NCBI GenBank assembly: GCA_002731775.1
Contig: PCCP01000044.1
Location: forward strand, 42,028 to 89,797
Reading direction: 5' to 3'
DNA: 47,770 nucleotides
From: Gammaproteobacteria bacterium
Lineage (GTDB): Bacteria > Pseudomonadota > Gammaproteobacteria > Pseudomonadales > Pseudohongiellaceae
This document shows, one piece after another, positions 1 through 8,902 of this stretch. Under the pieces are notes generated by a model that saw only the letters and a list, made by a program, of their open reading frames with translations, searched no databases and was not told where the DNA came from. Both the position numbers and the translations under genes were made by a program. Each line of letters opens with the position of its first letter. Position 1 is the first letter of the stretch.

Positions 1-139
1 CAGAGGTCAGCGCATCCAGATTACGGCGGTAAGAATCCCCTCGACCCGGATGTTTCTCAAGCTCTCTAATTTTTTGGCGTAGCCGAGCCCTGTCAAGCAA
101 CTGACATGTATCCAGCTGATTCCGTATTTTTTCAAGCAA
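1..139 (-). CDS. hrpA: ATP-dependent RNA helicase HrpA, N-terminal fragment (runs off window)
   Basis: Only the first 45 or so codons are present; the gene continues beyond position 1. The translated piece (LLEKIRNQLDTCQLLDRARL, then a basic stretch RQKIRELEKHPG) matches the extreme N-terminus of HrpA-type DEAH-box RNA helicases, which begins with a short helical segment of the type IRxxLDxCxLxDRxRLRR before the helicase core. No helicase motif is inside the window. There is no ATG in this frame near the expected start. I chose TTG at 139; CTG at 157, which overlaps the upstream stop codon and has AGAGAG just before it, is an alternative. The hrpA-fadD adjacency is also seen in Pseudomonas, which supports the call. 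Identification rests on a short piece, so confidence is moderate. Confidence 0.6.
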   Translation of the reverse strand, partial: MLEKIRNQLDTCQLLDRARLRQKIRELEKHPGRGDSYRRNLDALTS

Positions 140-153
140 GGCAGTTGCTATTG

Positions 154-1786
154 TCAGATCTCTCTTAGTTCGCGCCGAAGTATTTTACCAATGTTTGACT
201 TGGGCAGGTTCGCCACAAAGATAATTTCTCTGGGAATTTTGTAGGCAGCTAAACCCTTCTTGCAGTGGGCGATCAATTCTTCTTCAGCAATATCGCCCCC
301 GCTGGAGACCACGAACAGCTTAACCGACTCGCCAGTGCGTTCGCTCTCAACGCCAATAACGGCACACTCCAGCACATCCGGATGCCGGCTAACCCAGCCT
401 TCGATTTCATTGGGAAATACATTAAAACCGGAAACAAGAATCATGTCCTTTTTCCTGTCTACTATAGACAAGTAATCGTCTTCATCGATTTGCACATAGT
501 CACCGGTCTTGAGCCAACCATCCGCGGTGATTGTTGCCGCCGTCGCCTGCTGCTGTTGCCAGTACCCCAGCATGACCTGAGGGCCTCGCACCCAGAGCTC
601 CCCCTTTTCACCCTTGGGCACATCCACACCTTCGTCGTCGACAATCCTGATTTCAGTCTCTGGGACCACCGGCCCCACTGTGCCCAGCTTGATTGCGCCG
701 GGAATATTCACAGTGATCACTGGCGAGCACTCGGTCAAGCCATAACCCTCGATGATCTCGCAAGCAGTGACTCTCTCCCATTCTTCGGCAACCGACCTGG
801 TCATCGCCATGCCGCCGACCCCACTAAATTTCAGCTTGCTGAAATCTACACTCGCGATGTCCGGGTGACGCAGCAAGGCCAGATACAGGGTATGGATTCC
901 CACGAAGCCGGTCACCACCGTCTTTTTTAACAAACCGAGCAGGAAGTCCAGATCGCGTGGATTGGCAATTAGAATATTATGATTGCCCGCGTAAGGCATG
1001 ACCAAACAATGCAACAGAAACGCATAGCTGTGATAGAGCGGCAACGGCGCCACGATATTCTCAACCCTGTCCTCGATCACCAACAGGCAGCGAGCCCGTA
1101 ATTGCATCATATTTGCAATCAAATTATTGTGGCTGAGCATGGCCCCTTTGGCGGTGCCGGTGGTACCGCCGGTGTAGAGGATTAGCGCGACATCATCGGC
1201 GGTACCGTAAGCTGCATCTTTGTTATAACTGTTCGGTGATTTTATTGCGACGTTAAAATCGGCACTGGCAGACAGGTTATAGGCGGGTACCATCTTCTTC
1301 AGATATTTTGCGCCAAGATTCAGCAGCAAGCGTTTACCCGGTTTTTGTAAATCCCTCAATTGCGTCACGATGACGGTTTCAATATCGGTGTCGGTAATTA
1401 TTTGTTCCAGTTTGGCACAAAAATTAGCCAGTATGATAATCGCCTTCGCCCCGGAATCCTTAAATTGGTGTGCCATTTCGGTGGCGGTATAGAGGGGTTG
1501 GTATTGACGACGATCAGGCCCGCCTTTACTGCGCCATAAAAACCACGGGAAACTGGAGGACGTTTGGAAGCTGGATGGCAATCCTGTCGCCTGGCACCAG
1601 TGCGGTCTGATTTTGCAGGAAATGAGCGAAGCGACTGCTCAATTCATCAACTTCCTGATAACACAGAGTATGGCCAAAGCAGCTGAACGCCGGCAGTTGG
1701 GCATGTTCGGTGGCAATATATTCGATCACCTGGCCAAGAGATGAATACTTTTCGGGCCTTAGATCGTCTGGCAGTTTTTCAATCAT
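154..1786 (-). pseudogene. long-chain acyl-CoA ligase (FadD-like) with two single-base frameshifts
   Basis: Fatty acid:CoA ligase of the AMP-binding superfamily, which activates free fatty acids to acyl-CoA for beta-oxidation at the inner membrane. The reading frame is broken twice about 40 bp apart. Codons from ATG 1786 run through GDRIAIQLPNVLQFPVV and hit a stop just after 1532. The expected continuation (GAVKAGLIVVNTNP) lies in a second frame, and the rest from LYTATEMAHQ onward in a third. Restoring one G in the GG at 1534-1535 and one C in the run at 1494-1497 gives an uninterrupted protein of about 544 residues, full length for FadD. The remainder looks intact: P-loop YTGGTTGTAKG, GYGLTE, the TGD motif and the C-terminal lysine region PKSNIGKILRREL. 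Both losses are in homopolymers, so sequencing error is as likely as recent decay. The start lies 4 bp after the VWA gene stop, suggesting one transcript. Confidence 0.85.
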
Positions 1787-1790
1787 GGGA

Positions 1791-2969
1791 CTACTTCGCA
1801 AGCAGCGCCATTGCCTCTTCGAGCCCTTTAACTGATAGGGGAAACATTCGATCCTTTGTCAGCTCCCTGACGATTTCGATGGAATAGCTGTGTTCCCAAT
1901 AGTCTTTCGGCGTTGGATTTATCCACACCATATGATTGTAGGAATCTGTAAGTCGCCTTAGCCAGATTGCCCCGGCCTCCTCATTGTAATGTTCGATACT
2001 GCCACCGACATGGGTTATTTCATAAGGGGCCATGGTGGCGTCACCGACGAAGATTATTTTGTAATCCTTCGTGTACTTGTTGATGAGATCGAACGTAGGT
2101 GTGGTTTCTGCATGCCGGCGATGACTTTTTGTCCACACGGATTCGTAAATAAAGTTGTGAAAGTAATAGTACTTGAGATGCTTGAATTCGGAGCGTGCGG
2201 CGGAGAATAATTCTTCGCAGAGTTTTACATGAGGATCCATCGACCCACCCACATCGAAAAACAACAGGACCTTAACGGCATTGTGCCTTTCAGGCACCAT
2301 CTTGATATCCAGCAGGCCCGCATTTCTTGCTGTTGAGGAAATGGTGCCGTCGATGTCCAATTCTTCTATCGCTCCGGTGCGGGCAAATTTGCGCAGGCGG
2401 CGCAACGCCATCTTGATATTACGGGTTCCGATTTCTACCGAATCATCCAGGTCTCGATAATTGCGTTTATCCCAGACCTTGACCGCCCGTTGATTGCGAG
2501 TTCCCTGCTGCCCGACGCGAATCCCTTCCGGGTTATAACCATAGGCCCCGAATGGAGACGTGCCACCCGTGCCTATCCACTTATTACCGCCCTGGTGGCG
2601 TTTTTGCTGTTCTTCCATGCGTTTCCTGAATTCTTCCATTAGCTTGTCGAGGCCACCAAGCGCCTCGATCCTTGCCTTCTCCTCGTCGGAAAGCATGGAC
2701 TCTATCTGCTTGCGCAGCCAGTCATCAGGGATTTCATAGTGGGAAAGGTCGTCAAGGATATCGATGTTTTCAAAGTATTTAGCAAATGCGAGATCAAATT
2801 TGTCGAAGTTCTTCTCATCCTTTACCAGGCATAACCGGGACAGATAGTAGAACTCATCGACATTGCCGAATACGACATTTTGTTGAAGACATTCCAACAG
2901 CGCAAACAATTCGGTGAATGAAACCGGCAACCGCTGTTGTTTCAGCGCCATGAAAAAGTTTATCAGCAT
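1791..2969 (-). CDS. VWA (CoxE-like) domain protein, partner of MoxR ATPase
   Basis: 392-residue cytoplasmic protein with no signal peptide or membrane span. The N-terminal half (about 1-130) is helical and charged. A Gly-rich linker follows (about 130-160), then a von Willebrand A domain (about 215-380) with the metal-site motif DVGGSMD in place of the classic DxSxS, and later a threonine/aspartate loop (FVGDATMAPYE). Proteins of this CoxE/DUF58-like group act with MoxR AAA+ ATPases, which remodel or load metals into client enzymes; the client here is unknown. The ATG overlaps the moxR stop codon (TGATG), so the two are translationally coupled. The broken acyl-CoA ligase begins 4 bp after this gene. 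Family assignment is firm; function is inferred only from the pairing. Confidence 0.85.
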   Translation of the reverse strand: MLINFFMALKQQRLPVSFTELFALLECLQQNVVFGNVDEFYYLSRLCLVKDEKNFDKFDLAFAKYFENIDILDDLSHYEIPDDWLRKQIESMLSDEEKARIEALGGLDKLMEEFRKRMEEQQKRHQGGNKWIGTGGTSPFGAYGYNPEGIRVGQQGTRNQRAVKVWDKRNYRDLDDSVEIGTRNIKMALRRLRKFARTGAIEELDIDGTISSTARNAGLLDIKMVPERHNAVKVLLFFDVGGSMDPHVKLCEELFSAARSEFKHLKYYYFHNFIYESVWTKSHRRHAETTPTFDLINKYTKDYKIIFVGDATMAPYEITHVGGSIEHYNEEAGAIWLRRLTDSYNHMVWINPTPKDYWEHSYSIEIVRELTKDRMFPLSVKGLEEAMALLAK

Positions 2970-3811
2970 CAGCGATTGGCTCTATGCATGAAAGCCAGTT
3001 TTTCAAGTAAATGCACATCTTGTTCATTCTTCAACAGGGCCCCATACAGGGGTGGAATCGCATTCCTCGCATCGTGATTCTTGAGGACATCTGCGGGGAT
3101 ATCGTCAGCCATTAATAGTTTTAACCAATCGATCAGCTCCGAAGTCGAAGGCTTCTTTTTCAGACCTGGTATTTTCCTCAAGTCGAAGAAAACATCCATG
3201 GCCTGGCTCAGCAACTGCTTCTTGATATCGGGGTAATGTACCGCGACTATCTTCTCCATCGTCAAGGTGTCAGGAAATTCGATGTAGTGAAAGAAACAGC
3301 GGCGCAGGAACGCATCTGGAAGTTCCTTCTCATTGTTGCTGGTGATCAGGATAATCGGCCGGGTATGGGCCTTGATTAATTCCTTGGTCTCATAAACATA
3401 AAACTCCATCTTATCTAGCTCCAGCAACAAATCGTTAGGGAACTCGATATCGGCTTTATCAATTTCATCGATCAGCAATACACACTGCTGTTCTGAGGTA
3501 AACGCCTGCCATATTTTTCCTGGAATAATGTAGTTTGAGATATCGTGAACTTTCTCTTCACCTAACTGGGAATCTCTGAGCCGGGATACGGCGTCATACT
3601 CATACAAGCCTTGTTGAGCTTTGGTAGTGGATTTTATATGCCATTGTATGAGGGGCAGATCGAGGGACTGGGCGATCTGTTCTGCAAGCGTAGTTTTGCC
3701 GGTGCCAGGTTCGCCCTTGATCAGCAGTGGTCTTTGCAACTGTATCGCTGCGTTAACTGCCATCTGTAGTTCGTCAGTGGCGACATATTCTTTGGTGCCA
3801 GTAAATTTCAT
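2969..3811 (-). CDS. MoxR-family AAA+ ATPase
   Basis: 280-residue ATPase. Walker A is GEPGTGKT near residue 38, Walker B is LLIDEIDK near 110, sensor 1 is ILITSNNEKELPDAFLRRC near 150, and a C-terminal lid helix region follows. I chose ATG 3811 (MKFTGTKEYVATDELQ) because GGAAG lies 7 bases upstream and family members begin at this point; the frame is open 26 codons further upstream but that stretch looks non-coding. MoxR ATPases work as chaperones with VWA proteins, and the VWA gene overlaps its stop by one base. About 220 bp separate it from the next upstream gene, so it may start its own transcript. Confidence 0.88.
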   Translation of the reverse strand: MKFTGTKEYVATDELQMAVNAAIQLQRPLLIKGEPGTGKTTLAEQIAQSLDLPLIQWHIKSTTKAQQGLYEYDAVSRLRDSQLGEEKVHDISNYIIPGKIWQAFTSEQQCVLLIDEIDKADIEFPNDLLLELDKMEFYVYETKELIKAHTRPIILITSNNEKELPDAFLRRCFFHYIEFPDTLTMEKIVAVHYPDIKKQLLSQAMDVFFDLRKIPGLKKKPSTSELIDWLKLLMADDIPADVLKNHDARNAIPPLYGALLKNEQDVHLLEKLAFMHRANR

Positions 3812-4029
3812 CAAGAGACTTCCAGTGCTAGTTTTAGGTGCGCGTATTGTAAACAGCACACTGGCATTAATACAGGAAAACCAAGGCACTGACAGCGCAG
3901 TAAAGGCGGTTTGGGGAGGCTGCGGATTATTCCCGAAAAAACCGTGGAGTGCCGTCTCGGATATCTCGATCTGGTTTGTTATTAAAGATTATAAACACGC
4001 TATAACGTATTGTTTTTAATCTTCTTATT

Positions 4030-4359
4030 CTATTTTTTTGTATTGATGAACAGGGTGACAAATGCTAACAACAGGGAGATAATGATGGCCAGGCTTAATG
4101 GCACCAGCGCCCTCACCGCTTCGGACCCGCCCAAGGTTATGGCGTCCATGAGGACCACCATCAGCGCCGGCGCCAGCACAGATTCCTGGGGATTGGCGTA
4201 CCAGGGAGTGAGTATGATTGCGGCCAGCAACGCACGCATGACATAAAAAGTCCGCCGCGCTGTCTTCAAGCGAGTGAACCGCCAGAAAATTCCATAAAAT
4301 ACCGCAGCGGCTAACAGATAGGCAGACCAAATCAGAAAGTAATTAGGCGCAGACTCCAT
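4030..4359 (-). CDS. small integral membrane protein of unknown function
   Basis: 109 residues with about four predicted membrane helices (roughly residues 7-26, 38-52, 61-77 and 84-106) separated by short basic loops (RFTRLKTARR) and ending in NTKK. I do not recognise the family. ATG 4359 overlaps the ycgN stop codon (TAATG), so it is translationally coupled to ycgN and is probably the last gene of the dnaX-ybaB-recR-rnd-ycgN unit. An in-frame ATG five codons upstream lies inside ycgN and is less likely. Coupling and membrane character suggest a real gene. Confidence 0.65.
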   Translation of the reverse strand: MESAPNYFLIWSAYLLAAAVFYGIFWRFTRLKTARRTFYVMRALLAAIILTPWYANPQESVLAPALMVVLMDAITLGGSEAVRALVPLSLAIIISLLLAFVTLFINTKK

Positions 4360-4826
4360 TAGCACTCTACCCAACGAATGATATGTTCCTGGTAACCCTC
4401 TCGGTGGACAAATTCTTCAGAGAGTGTTCTGCCCCCGATGGGTATTTCTGCACTTTCCATGGCTTGCCTGGACCCTGTTATCAATGGATGCCAATTGTAT
4501 AAGGGTCTGTCTTCAAACCGAAGTCGATAAGCGCAGGTGGCTGGCATCCAGGCGAAAGCACTGCTACTGACTTGCTTGACTTTCACACAATCCGGGACCA
4601 ACCGGGTCCTGTTCTCGTAGCAACTACAACGGTTGGTTTCAGATTTGAAGTAGCGACATACAACACGGGTATAATGGGTTTCACCGCTGTCCTCGTCCTG
4701 CAATTTTTTCAAGCAACAGCGACCGCATCCATCACAGAGTCGCTCCCATTCAGAGTCATTTAGCTGCGAAAGAGGTTTCTCCCAGAACCTATCGCTTGCT
4801 ACGCCCTTCCCCAAACTATGAGCCAT
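4359..4826 (-). CDS. ycgN: YcgN family cysteine-cluster protein (UPF0260)
   Basis: 155 residues, the usual length for YcgN. The cysteine pattern is CDGCGRCC near residue 31, a Cys at VVCRYF near 57, CSC near 68 and CVKV near 80. This is the zinc- or iron-sulfur-type cluster signature of the UPF0260/YkgJ-like group. The biochemical role is not established. It overlaps the 3' end of rnd by 11 bp and is itself overlapped by the following membrane protein gene, so it lies inside a compact operon. Linkage of ycgN-type genes with rnd is known in Pseudomonas relatives. Confidence 0.85.
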   Translation of the reverse strand: MAHSLGKGVASDRFWEKPLSQLNDSEWERLCDGCGRCCLKKLQDEDSGETHYTRVVCRYFKSETNRCSCYENRTRLVPDCVKVKQVSSSAFAWMPATCAYRLRFEDRPLYNWHPLITGSRQAMESAEIPIGGRTLSEEFVHREGYQEHIIRWVEC

Positions 4827-5997
4827 TACCGTTATCCTGGTTTTCGCCCATCAGAACTCGAGTGATATCGCCTTCCAGTACCTGTCTGCGCCAACCAGAC
4901 AGCTCCCCTTCCCAACGTATCTGGCCACTGCTCTCGAAGCCCCGAATCAACTCCTGTAGATATTTTTTACGCCCTAGTAGCTCTGGCGCAATATCCAGCT
5001 CCGCCGCCTTAAGGTTAACCAGGACCTGGCAGGCCTTTACTTTTTTCCGCAGGGGTGCTGTCAGCGGTGGATTCAATAGCCCCCGATCGATGCTGGAAAA
5101 ATCGCTGTGCCTGGATTGCATCAGACGCAGCAGCTTATTGCCGTATCGATCGAGCAATCTCTTGTCGACAGATCCAGCCGCGAGCAAGCTATCCAGGGAC
5201 CCATTCTCAGCTTCGGCCAGATGCATGGCAATGCTTAATAAATCCTGGTCCTTGGCAATCCAGGAGCGGGGTTTATTCCGACGTCGGGCCTCCTGTTCCC
5301 GCCAGTAGCAGAGCGTTTGTAAATTCCGCAGACCTTCATCACTGAGTCGCCAGGCATTGCGGAAACCAGCATAAAGCGATTGCCAGTTCTTTTTTTCCTC
5401 GAACTTCGGGGCCAGGAGGATACGCTGCTCACATTCCGCGCTAAACCATTCCAGAACCCCCTTGTCCTGAAGTTGTTGTTCTAATAAAGCCTGCAACTGC
5501 AGCAAGTAGTTAACATCTGCGGCGGCATAAGAGATTTGGGTGTCCGTTAGCGGCCGCCGCAACCAGTCGGAGCGAGTCTCATCTTTAACTACATGGACTC
5601 CCAACAGCTCACTTACCAGCGACTGATAGCTCACGCTGTATCCCATATTCAGAAATGCCGCCGCGAGTTGCGTGTCGAAGACTTTTGCCGGTAAAACCTT
5701 GAGGGCGGTAAATAGCAGGTTCAGATCTTCACTACAGGAATGGATGACAAAGCAGCACTGGGAATCACTTAACAGCAATGAAAATTCGGTCCAGTCGCTT
5801 ATGCGCAGCGGATCCACCAGATAACAGGTATCGAGGTCGGCGATTTGCAGCAAGCCAATATTCGAATAGAAGGTGCTGGTTCTAACGAACTCGGTGTCTA
5901 GCGCCAGGCTTGCCAAGCCTTGCCACTTTTGACACAGGGCACCGAATTGGGCGGTATCATCGATAAATTTGCGAGGCAGCTCTGCGTTGCCGTTCAT
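4816..5997 (-). CDS. rnd: ribonuclease D
   Basis: 3'-5' exoribonuclease that trims tRNA and other small RNA precursors. It is 393 residues long (E. coli about 375). DEDDy exonuclease residues are visible: LALDTEFV near residue 31 supplies Asp and Glu, IHSCSEDLNLLF near 84 supplies the second Asp, and SYAAADVNYLL near 155 the Tyr and last Asp. An HRDC domain follows at about 205-290 (WREQEARRRNKPRSWI), then the RNase D C-terminal domain. ATG 5997 lies 5 bp after the recR stop. It is part of the dnaX-ybaB-recR-rnd-ycgN unit. Confidence 0.95.
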   Translation of the reverse strand: MNGNAELPRKFIDDTAQFGALCQKWQGLASLALDTEFVRTSTFYSNIGLLQIADLDTCYLVDPLRISDWTEFSLLLSDSQCCFVIHSCSEDLNLLFTALKVLPAKVFDTQLAAAFLNMGYSVSYQSLVSELLGVHVVKDETRSDWLRRPLTDTQISYAAADVNYLLQLQALLEQQLQDKGVLEWFSAECEQRILLAPKFEEKKNWQSLYAGFRNAWRLSDEGLRNLQTLCYWREQEARRRNKPRSWIAKDQDLLSIAMHLAEAENGSLDSLLAAGSVDKRLLDRYGNKLLRLMQSRHSDFSSIDRGLLNPPLTAPLRKKVKACQVLVNLKAAELDIAPELLGRKKYLQELIRGFESSGQIRWEGELSGWRRQVLEGDITRVLMGENQDNGNGS

Positions 5998-6002
5998 GAC
6001 GA

Positions 6003-6608
6003 TCAGGTCTTCTCCATGGCCTTACGACCGGCAAAGGCATGGCTCAAGGTGTTGCTATCGACAAATTCGAGTTCACCTCCAACCGGGACGCCATGGGCTA
6101 TGCGCGACACCGCGACATCGCAATGCTTGAGTTGTTCTGCCAGATAATAGGCTGTGGCATCGCCTTCAACCGTGGGATTGCAGGCAATGATTAGCTCCTC
6201 GATTTCACTGTCCTTGACCTTGTCCAGCAGTTGACTGATACCAAGTTGCTCCGGACCGATGCCATCGATTGGCGACAAGTGACCCATCAGGACAAAATAG
6301 ATGCCGCGAAAGATGCCTGACTGCTCGACTGCGTAAATGTCCACGGGGGACTCAACGACGCAGCAAATCTTGCGGTCCCTCGAGGCGCTCGCGCAGATTC
6401 TGCAAACCGCTTCTTCTGTCAAGGTTCTACACTGCACGCAATTGCCCACCCGTTCGAGCGCAAGCTCCAATGCTTCTCCAAGCTTCTTGCCTCCTTCGCG
6501 GTTTCTTTCCAGCAGGTGCAGCGTCATCCTTTGAGCCGATTTAGGCCCTACACCCGGCAGACAGCGTAAGGCTTCCATTAATTGATCTATTAGTGGGCTT
6601 GAGTTCAT
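6003..6608 (-). CDS. recR: recombination mediator RecR
   Basis: 201 residues, standard length. N-terminal helix-hairpin-helix ([13 protein letters not shown]), a four-cysteine zinc finger at about 57-72 (CVQC then CRIC), a Toprim domain at about 79-175 ([12 protein letters not shown] and [15 protein letters not shown]) and a C-terminal Walker-like end ([14 protein letters not shown]). With RecO and RecF it loads RecA on gapped DNA. ATG 6608 has AGGGA about 7 bases upstream. It lies 8 bp after ybaB, in the widely conserved dnaX-ybaB-recR order. Confidence 0.97.
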   Translation of the reverse strand: MNSSPLIDQLMEALRCLPGVGPKSAQRMTLHLLERNREGGKKLGEALELALERVGNCVQCRTLTEEAVCRICASASRDRKICCVVESPVDIYAVEQSGIFRGIYFVLMGHLSPIDGIGPEQLGISQLLDKVKDSEIEELIIACNPTVEGDATAYYLAEQLKHCDVAVSRIAHGVPVGGELEFVDSNTLSHAFAGRKAMEKT

Positions 6609-6616
6609 CGGCTTCC

Positions 6617-6937
6617 CTACAACGGCAACTTAAACCCTTCCGGCAATTTCATCCCATGGGCCAGGCCGCCGAGCGACTCCTTGCTCTTCTCTTCAAGCTT
6701 GTGCACCGCATCATTAATAGCGGCAGCAATAAGGTCTTCCACCACGTCTTTTTCTTCTGCCATTAGGGCATCACTCAAGTTCACTTTGACCACGTCATGA
6801 CGGCCATTCATGCTCACTCTCACCAGGCCCGCGCCGGATTCACCTTCGATTACCAAATTTGCCAGGTCTTTTTGTGCTTTCTGAAATTGCTCCTGCATCT
6901 GCTTTGCCTGTTTCATTATTTCATTTAGATCAGTCAT
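6617..6937 (-). CDS. ybaB: nucleoid-associated protein, YbaB/EbfC family
   Basis: 106 residues starting [19 protein letters not shown]. The long N-terminal helix with the Q-rich MKQAKQMQ motif is diagnostic for YbaB/EbfC DNA-binding dimers. The start is ATG 6937, with GAGGAAAG upstream at good spacing. A TTG four codons earlier is in frame but has no such site. The gene overlaps the last codons of dnaX by 8 bp, and recR follows 8 bp after its stop. Confidence 0.95.
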   Translation of the reverse strand: MTDLNEIMKQAKQMQEQFQKAQKDLANLVIEGESGAGLVRVSMNGRHDVVKVNLSDALMAEEKDVVEDLIAAAINDAVHKLEEKSKESLGGLAHGMKLPEGFKLPL

Positions 6938-8696
6938 GACTTTCCTCAATTTTTAACCGGGCAATGCTGTCTCGCGCCAATGTACCTGAGAAATGCTTCA
7001 ACAATTCCTGAACATTCGCATCCTGTTCAAATTCACTCACCATCGCGGTATGTCGTTCCTGCTTGAGCCGCTGACCCAATTCCGCCGGCGTCTCTTTCTC
7101 AGTCGAGTCAACTGTGATATGCACTGCCAATTGCTTGCCAAAATAATCGCCGAGGATCTGCTCAAGTTTCGGCAATATCTCATCACTGTAGACCGAACTT
7201 TGACTCTGATCCAGTACGAAATACAAGGAGTCGTCGGTGGCTTTCTTCAGTTCAGTGTTGGCCAGAATATTGGCAGCTATGCCATTGACGATGATCGCGG
7301 GATAGCATCGCAGCCAGTGTTCGTGATCGCAGGGCAAGCTATTGCCAGCATCCGCCTCTGCGGCCACAGCCTCCTCTGGCTCGGGCTCAGGCTCGATAGC
7401 TTGTGGATGATCAGGCGCCGCAGGCTGCACGGTGGAATCGGATCCCGCTGCCGCCACAACTTTCTCCTGACCATCGGCATCTGAGCCGCTACCATCAGGA
7501 ACTAGCTTGCACTTTTTTTTTTCGCTTAGCGGGACCGTGGTTTCAGAATTGCGGCTGGCGGCTTGGTCTTTGCTATCTGCGGAATTACTCTGATCCGGCT
7601 GCAGGGGAACATAGTCAGGAGAAAAAACCAGCATACGAATAATCAGCATCTCAAAAGCCCCCCGCATGTCGGCAGCCATACCCAGATCCTCACGCCCCTT
7701 GAGCCCAACCTGGTAATACAGCTGTATGTCTGCAGCCGTAAATCGGCTCGCCAGTTGCTGAATTTGCTCTCTATCCCCGTAACTATTATCGATGGCCTCA
7801 GGCAGCACCTGAGCCATGGCGATTCGATGTAATATCGACAACAGGCTGTCCAGAGTGTGATTGAAATCCGGTGTTTGCGCCGACATCACCTGAACCAGGT
7901 TTAGCACTTGCCGAATGTCTGCGCCACCCATTGCATCGAGCAATTCGTAAACCTGCCGCTGCTCCGGCACGCCTAGCATCTCGATTACGCCTTCGTTGCT
8001 GATTTCTCCCTCGCAATAGGATATCGCCTGATCGACCAGGGTCAACGCATCGCGCATGCTGCCGGCTGCCGCGGCAGCGATCTGCCACAGCGCGCCTTCT
8101 TCATATTTACTCTTTTCCTGTTCCAGCACCATACCCAGGTATTCGACAATAATTTGCGGGCTCAGGTTTTTAAGGTTCAACTGCAGACACCTGGAAAGGA
8201 TAGTAATCGGCAATTTTTGCGGATCGGTGGTGGCAAATAAAAACTTAACGTGGGGTGGTGGTTCCTCCAGCGTCTTTAATAAGGCATTGAAGCTGTGATT
8301 GGAGAGCATGTGCACTTCGTCTATAAGATAGATTTTGAAACGGCCTCGAGTTGGACTGTACTGGACATTTTCCAGCAACTCCCGCGTGTCCTCGACCTTG
8401 GTGCGGGAAGCCGCATCGACTTCCATCAAATCGATAAACCTGCCCTCGTTGATCTCGACGCAGGAACCGCATTCATCGCAGGGAGCCGAGGTGACGCCAG
8501 TCTCGCAATTCAGACATTTCGCCAATATGCGGGCCAGTGTAGTCTTGCCTACTCCCCGGGTTCCGGTGAATAGATAGGCGTGATGCAGACGCTGATTATC
8601 CAGTGCATTGATAAGAGATTTGAGCACATGAGCCTGACCCGCTACTTCGGTAAAGTTCTTGGGTCGCCACTTTCTGGCGAGTACTTGATAGCTCAT
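6930..8696 (-). CDS. dnaX: DNA polymerase III subunits tau (and probably gamma)
   Basis: 588-residue clamp-loader ATPase. Walker A is GTRGVGKTTLARI near residue 45, a zinc module has CLNC and CDECGSC (about 64-82), the Walker B/DEVH segment is LIDEVHMLS near 126, and sensor and SRC motif is ILSRCLQ near 167. AAA+ domains I-III end near residue 370. A low-complexity Ser/Asp/Glu/Pro linker (about 370-450) follows, then the tau-specific domains that contact DnaB and alpha. At codons 392-395 a GAA followed by AAA AAA AAG (ten A in a row) offers a slippery site; a -1 shift gives a stop five codons after the run and a product of about 400 residues, the size expected for gamma. The gene lies just downstream of the SRP RNA gene. 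Confidence 0.97.
   Translation of the reverse strand: MSYQVLARKWRPKNFTEVAGQAHVLKSLINALDNQRLHHAYLFTGTRGVGKTTLARILAKCLNCETGVTSAPCDECGSCVEINEGRFIDLMEVDAASRTKVEDTRELLENVQYSPTRGRFKIYLIDEVHMLSNHSFNALLKTLEEPPPHVKFLFATTDPQKLPITILSRCLQLNLKNLSPQIIVEYLGMVLEQEKSKYEEGALWQIAAAAAGSMRDALTLVDQAISYCEGEISNEGVIEMLGVPEQRQVYELLDAMGGADIRQVLNLVQVMSAQTPDFNHTLDSLLSILHRIAMAQVLPEAIDNSYGDREQIQQLASRFTAADIQLYYQVGLKGREDLGMAADMRGAFEMLIIRMLVFSPDYVPLQPDQSNSADSKDQAASRNSETTVPLSEKKKCKLVPDGSGSDADGQEKVVAAAGSDSTVQPAAPDHPQAIEPEPEPEEAVAAEADAGNSLPCDHEHWLRCYPAIIVNGIAANILANTELKKATDDSLYFVLDQSQSSVYSDEILPKLEQILGDYFGKQLAVHITVDSTEKETPAELGQRLKQERHTAMVSEFEQDANVQELLKHFSGTLARDSIARLKIEESHD
7465..7522 (-). promoter_or_regulatory. candidate dnaX frameshift or slippage signal (A10 run plus stem-loop)
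   Basis: On the dnaX strand, ten consecutive A (complement of 7513-7522) are read GAA AAA AAA AAG in frame. Shifting to -1 gives AAA GTG CAA GCT AGT TCC TGA, a stop at 7497-7495. Eleven bases after the A run, TCCTGA (7500-7495) can pair with TCAGGA (7470-7465), enclosing an inner stem CGGC/GCCG with a six-base loop. The position, between the ATPase domains and the tau-specific part, matches the frameshift sites of E. coli (A AAA AAG with a downstream hairpin) and the slippage site of Thermus (A run). Both mechanisms are known for dnaX; which acts here cannot be told from sequence. Confidence 0.7.
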
Positions 8697-8759
8697 TTTG
8701 CGGTTCGTCAGTAGGGTGTGGATCCAGTTGGCAGATCAGTTTCGCAAGGCGATGCTGGA

Positions 8760-8871
<112 letters not shown>

Positions 8872-8902
8872 ATGGAACATAATAGCATAGACACCGGGCG
8901 AT

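Noticed and set aside
265-930. 221-codon open frame on the plus strand
   Set aside because: It is the reverse image of the acyl-CoA ligase, which has clear motifs on the other strand; the plus-strand peptide has none.
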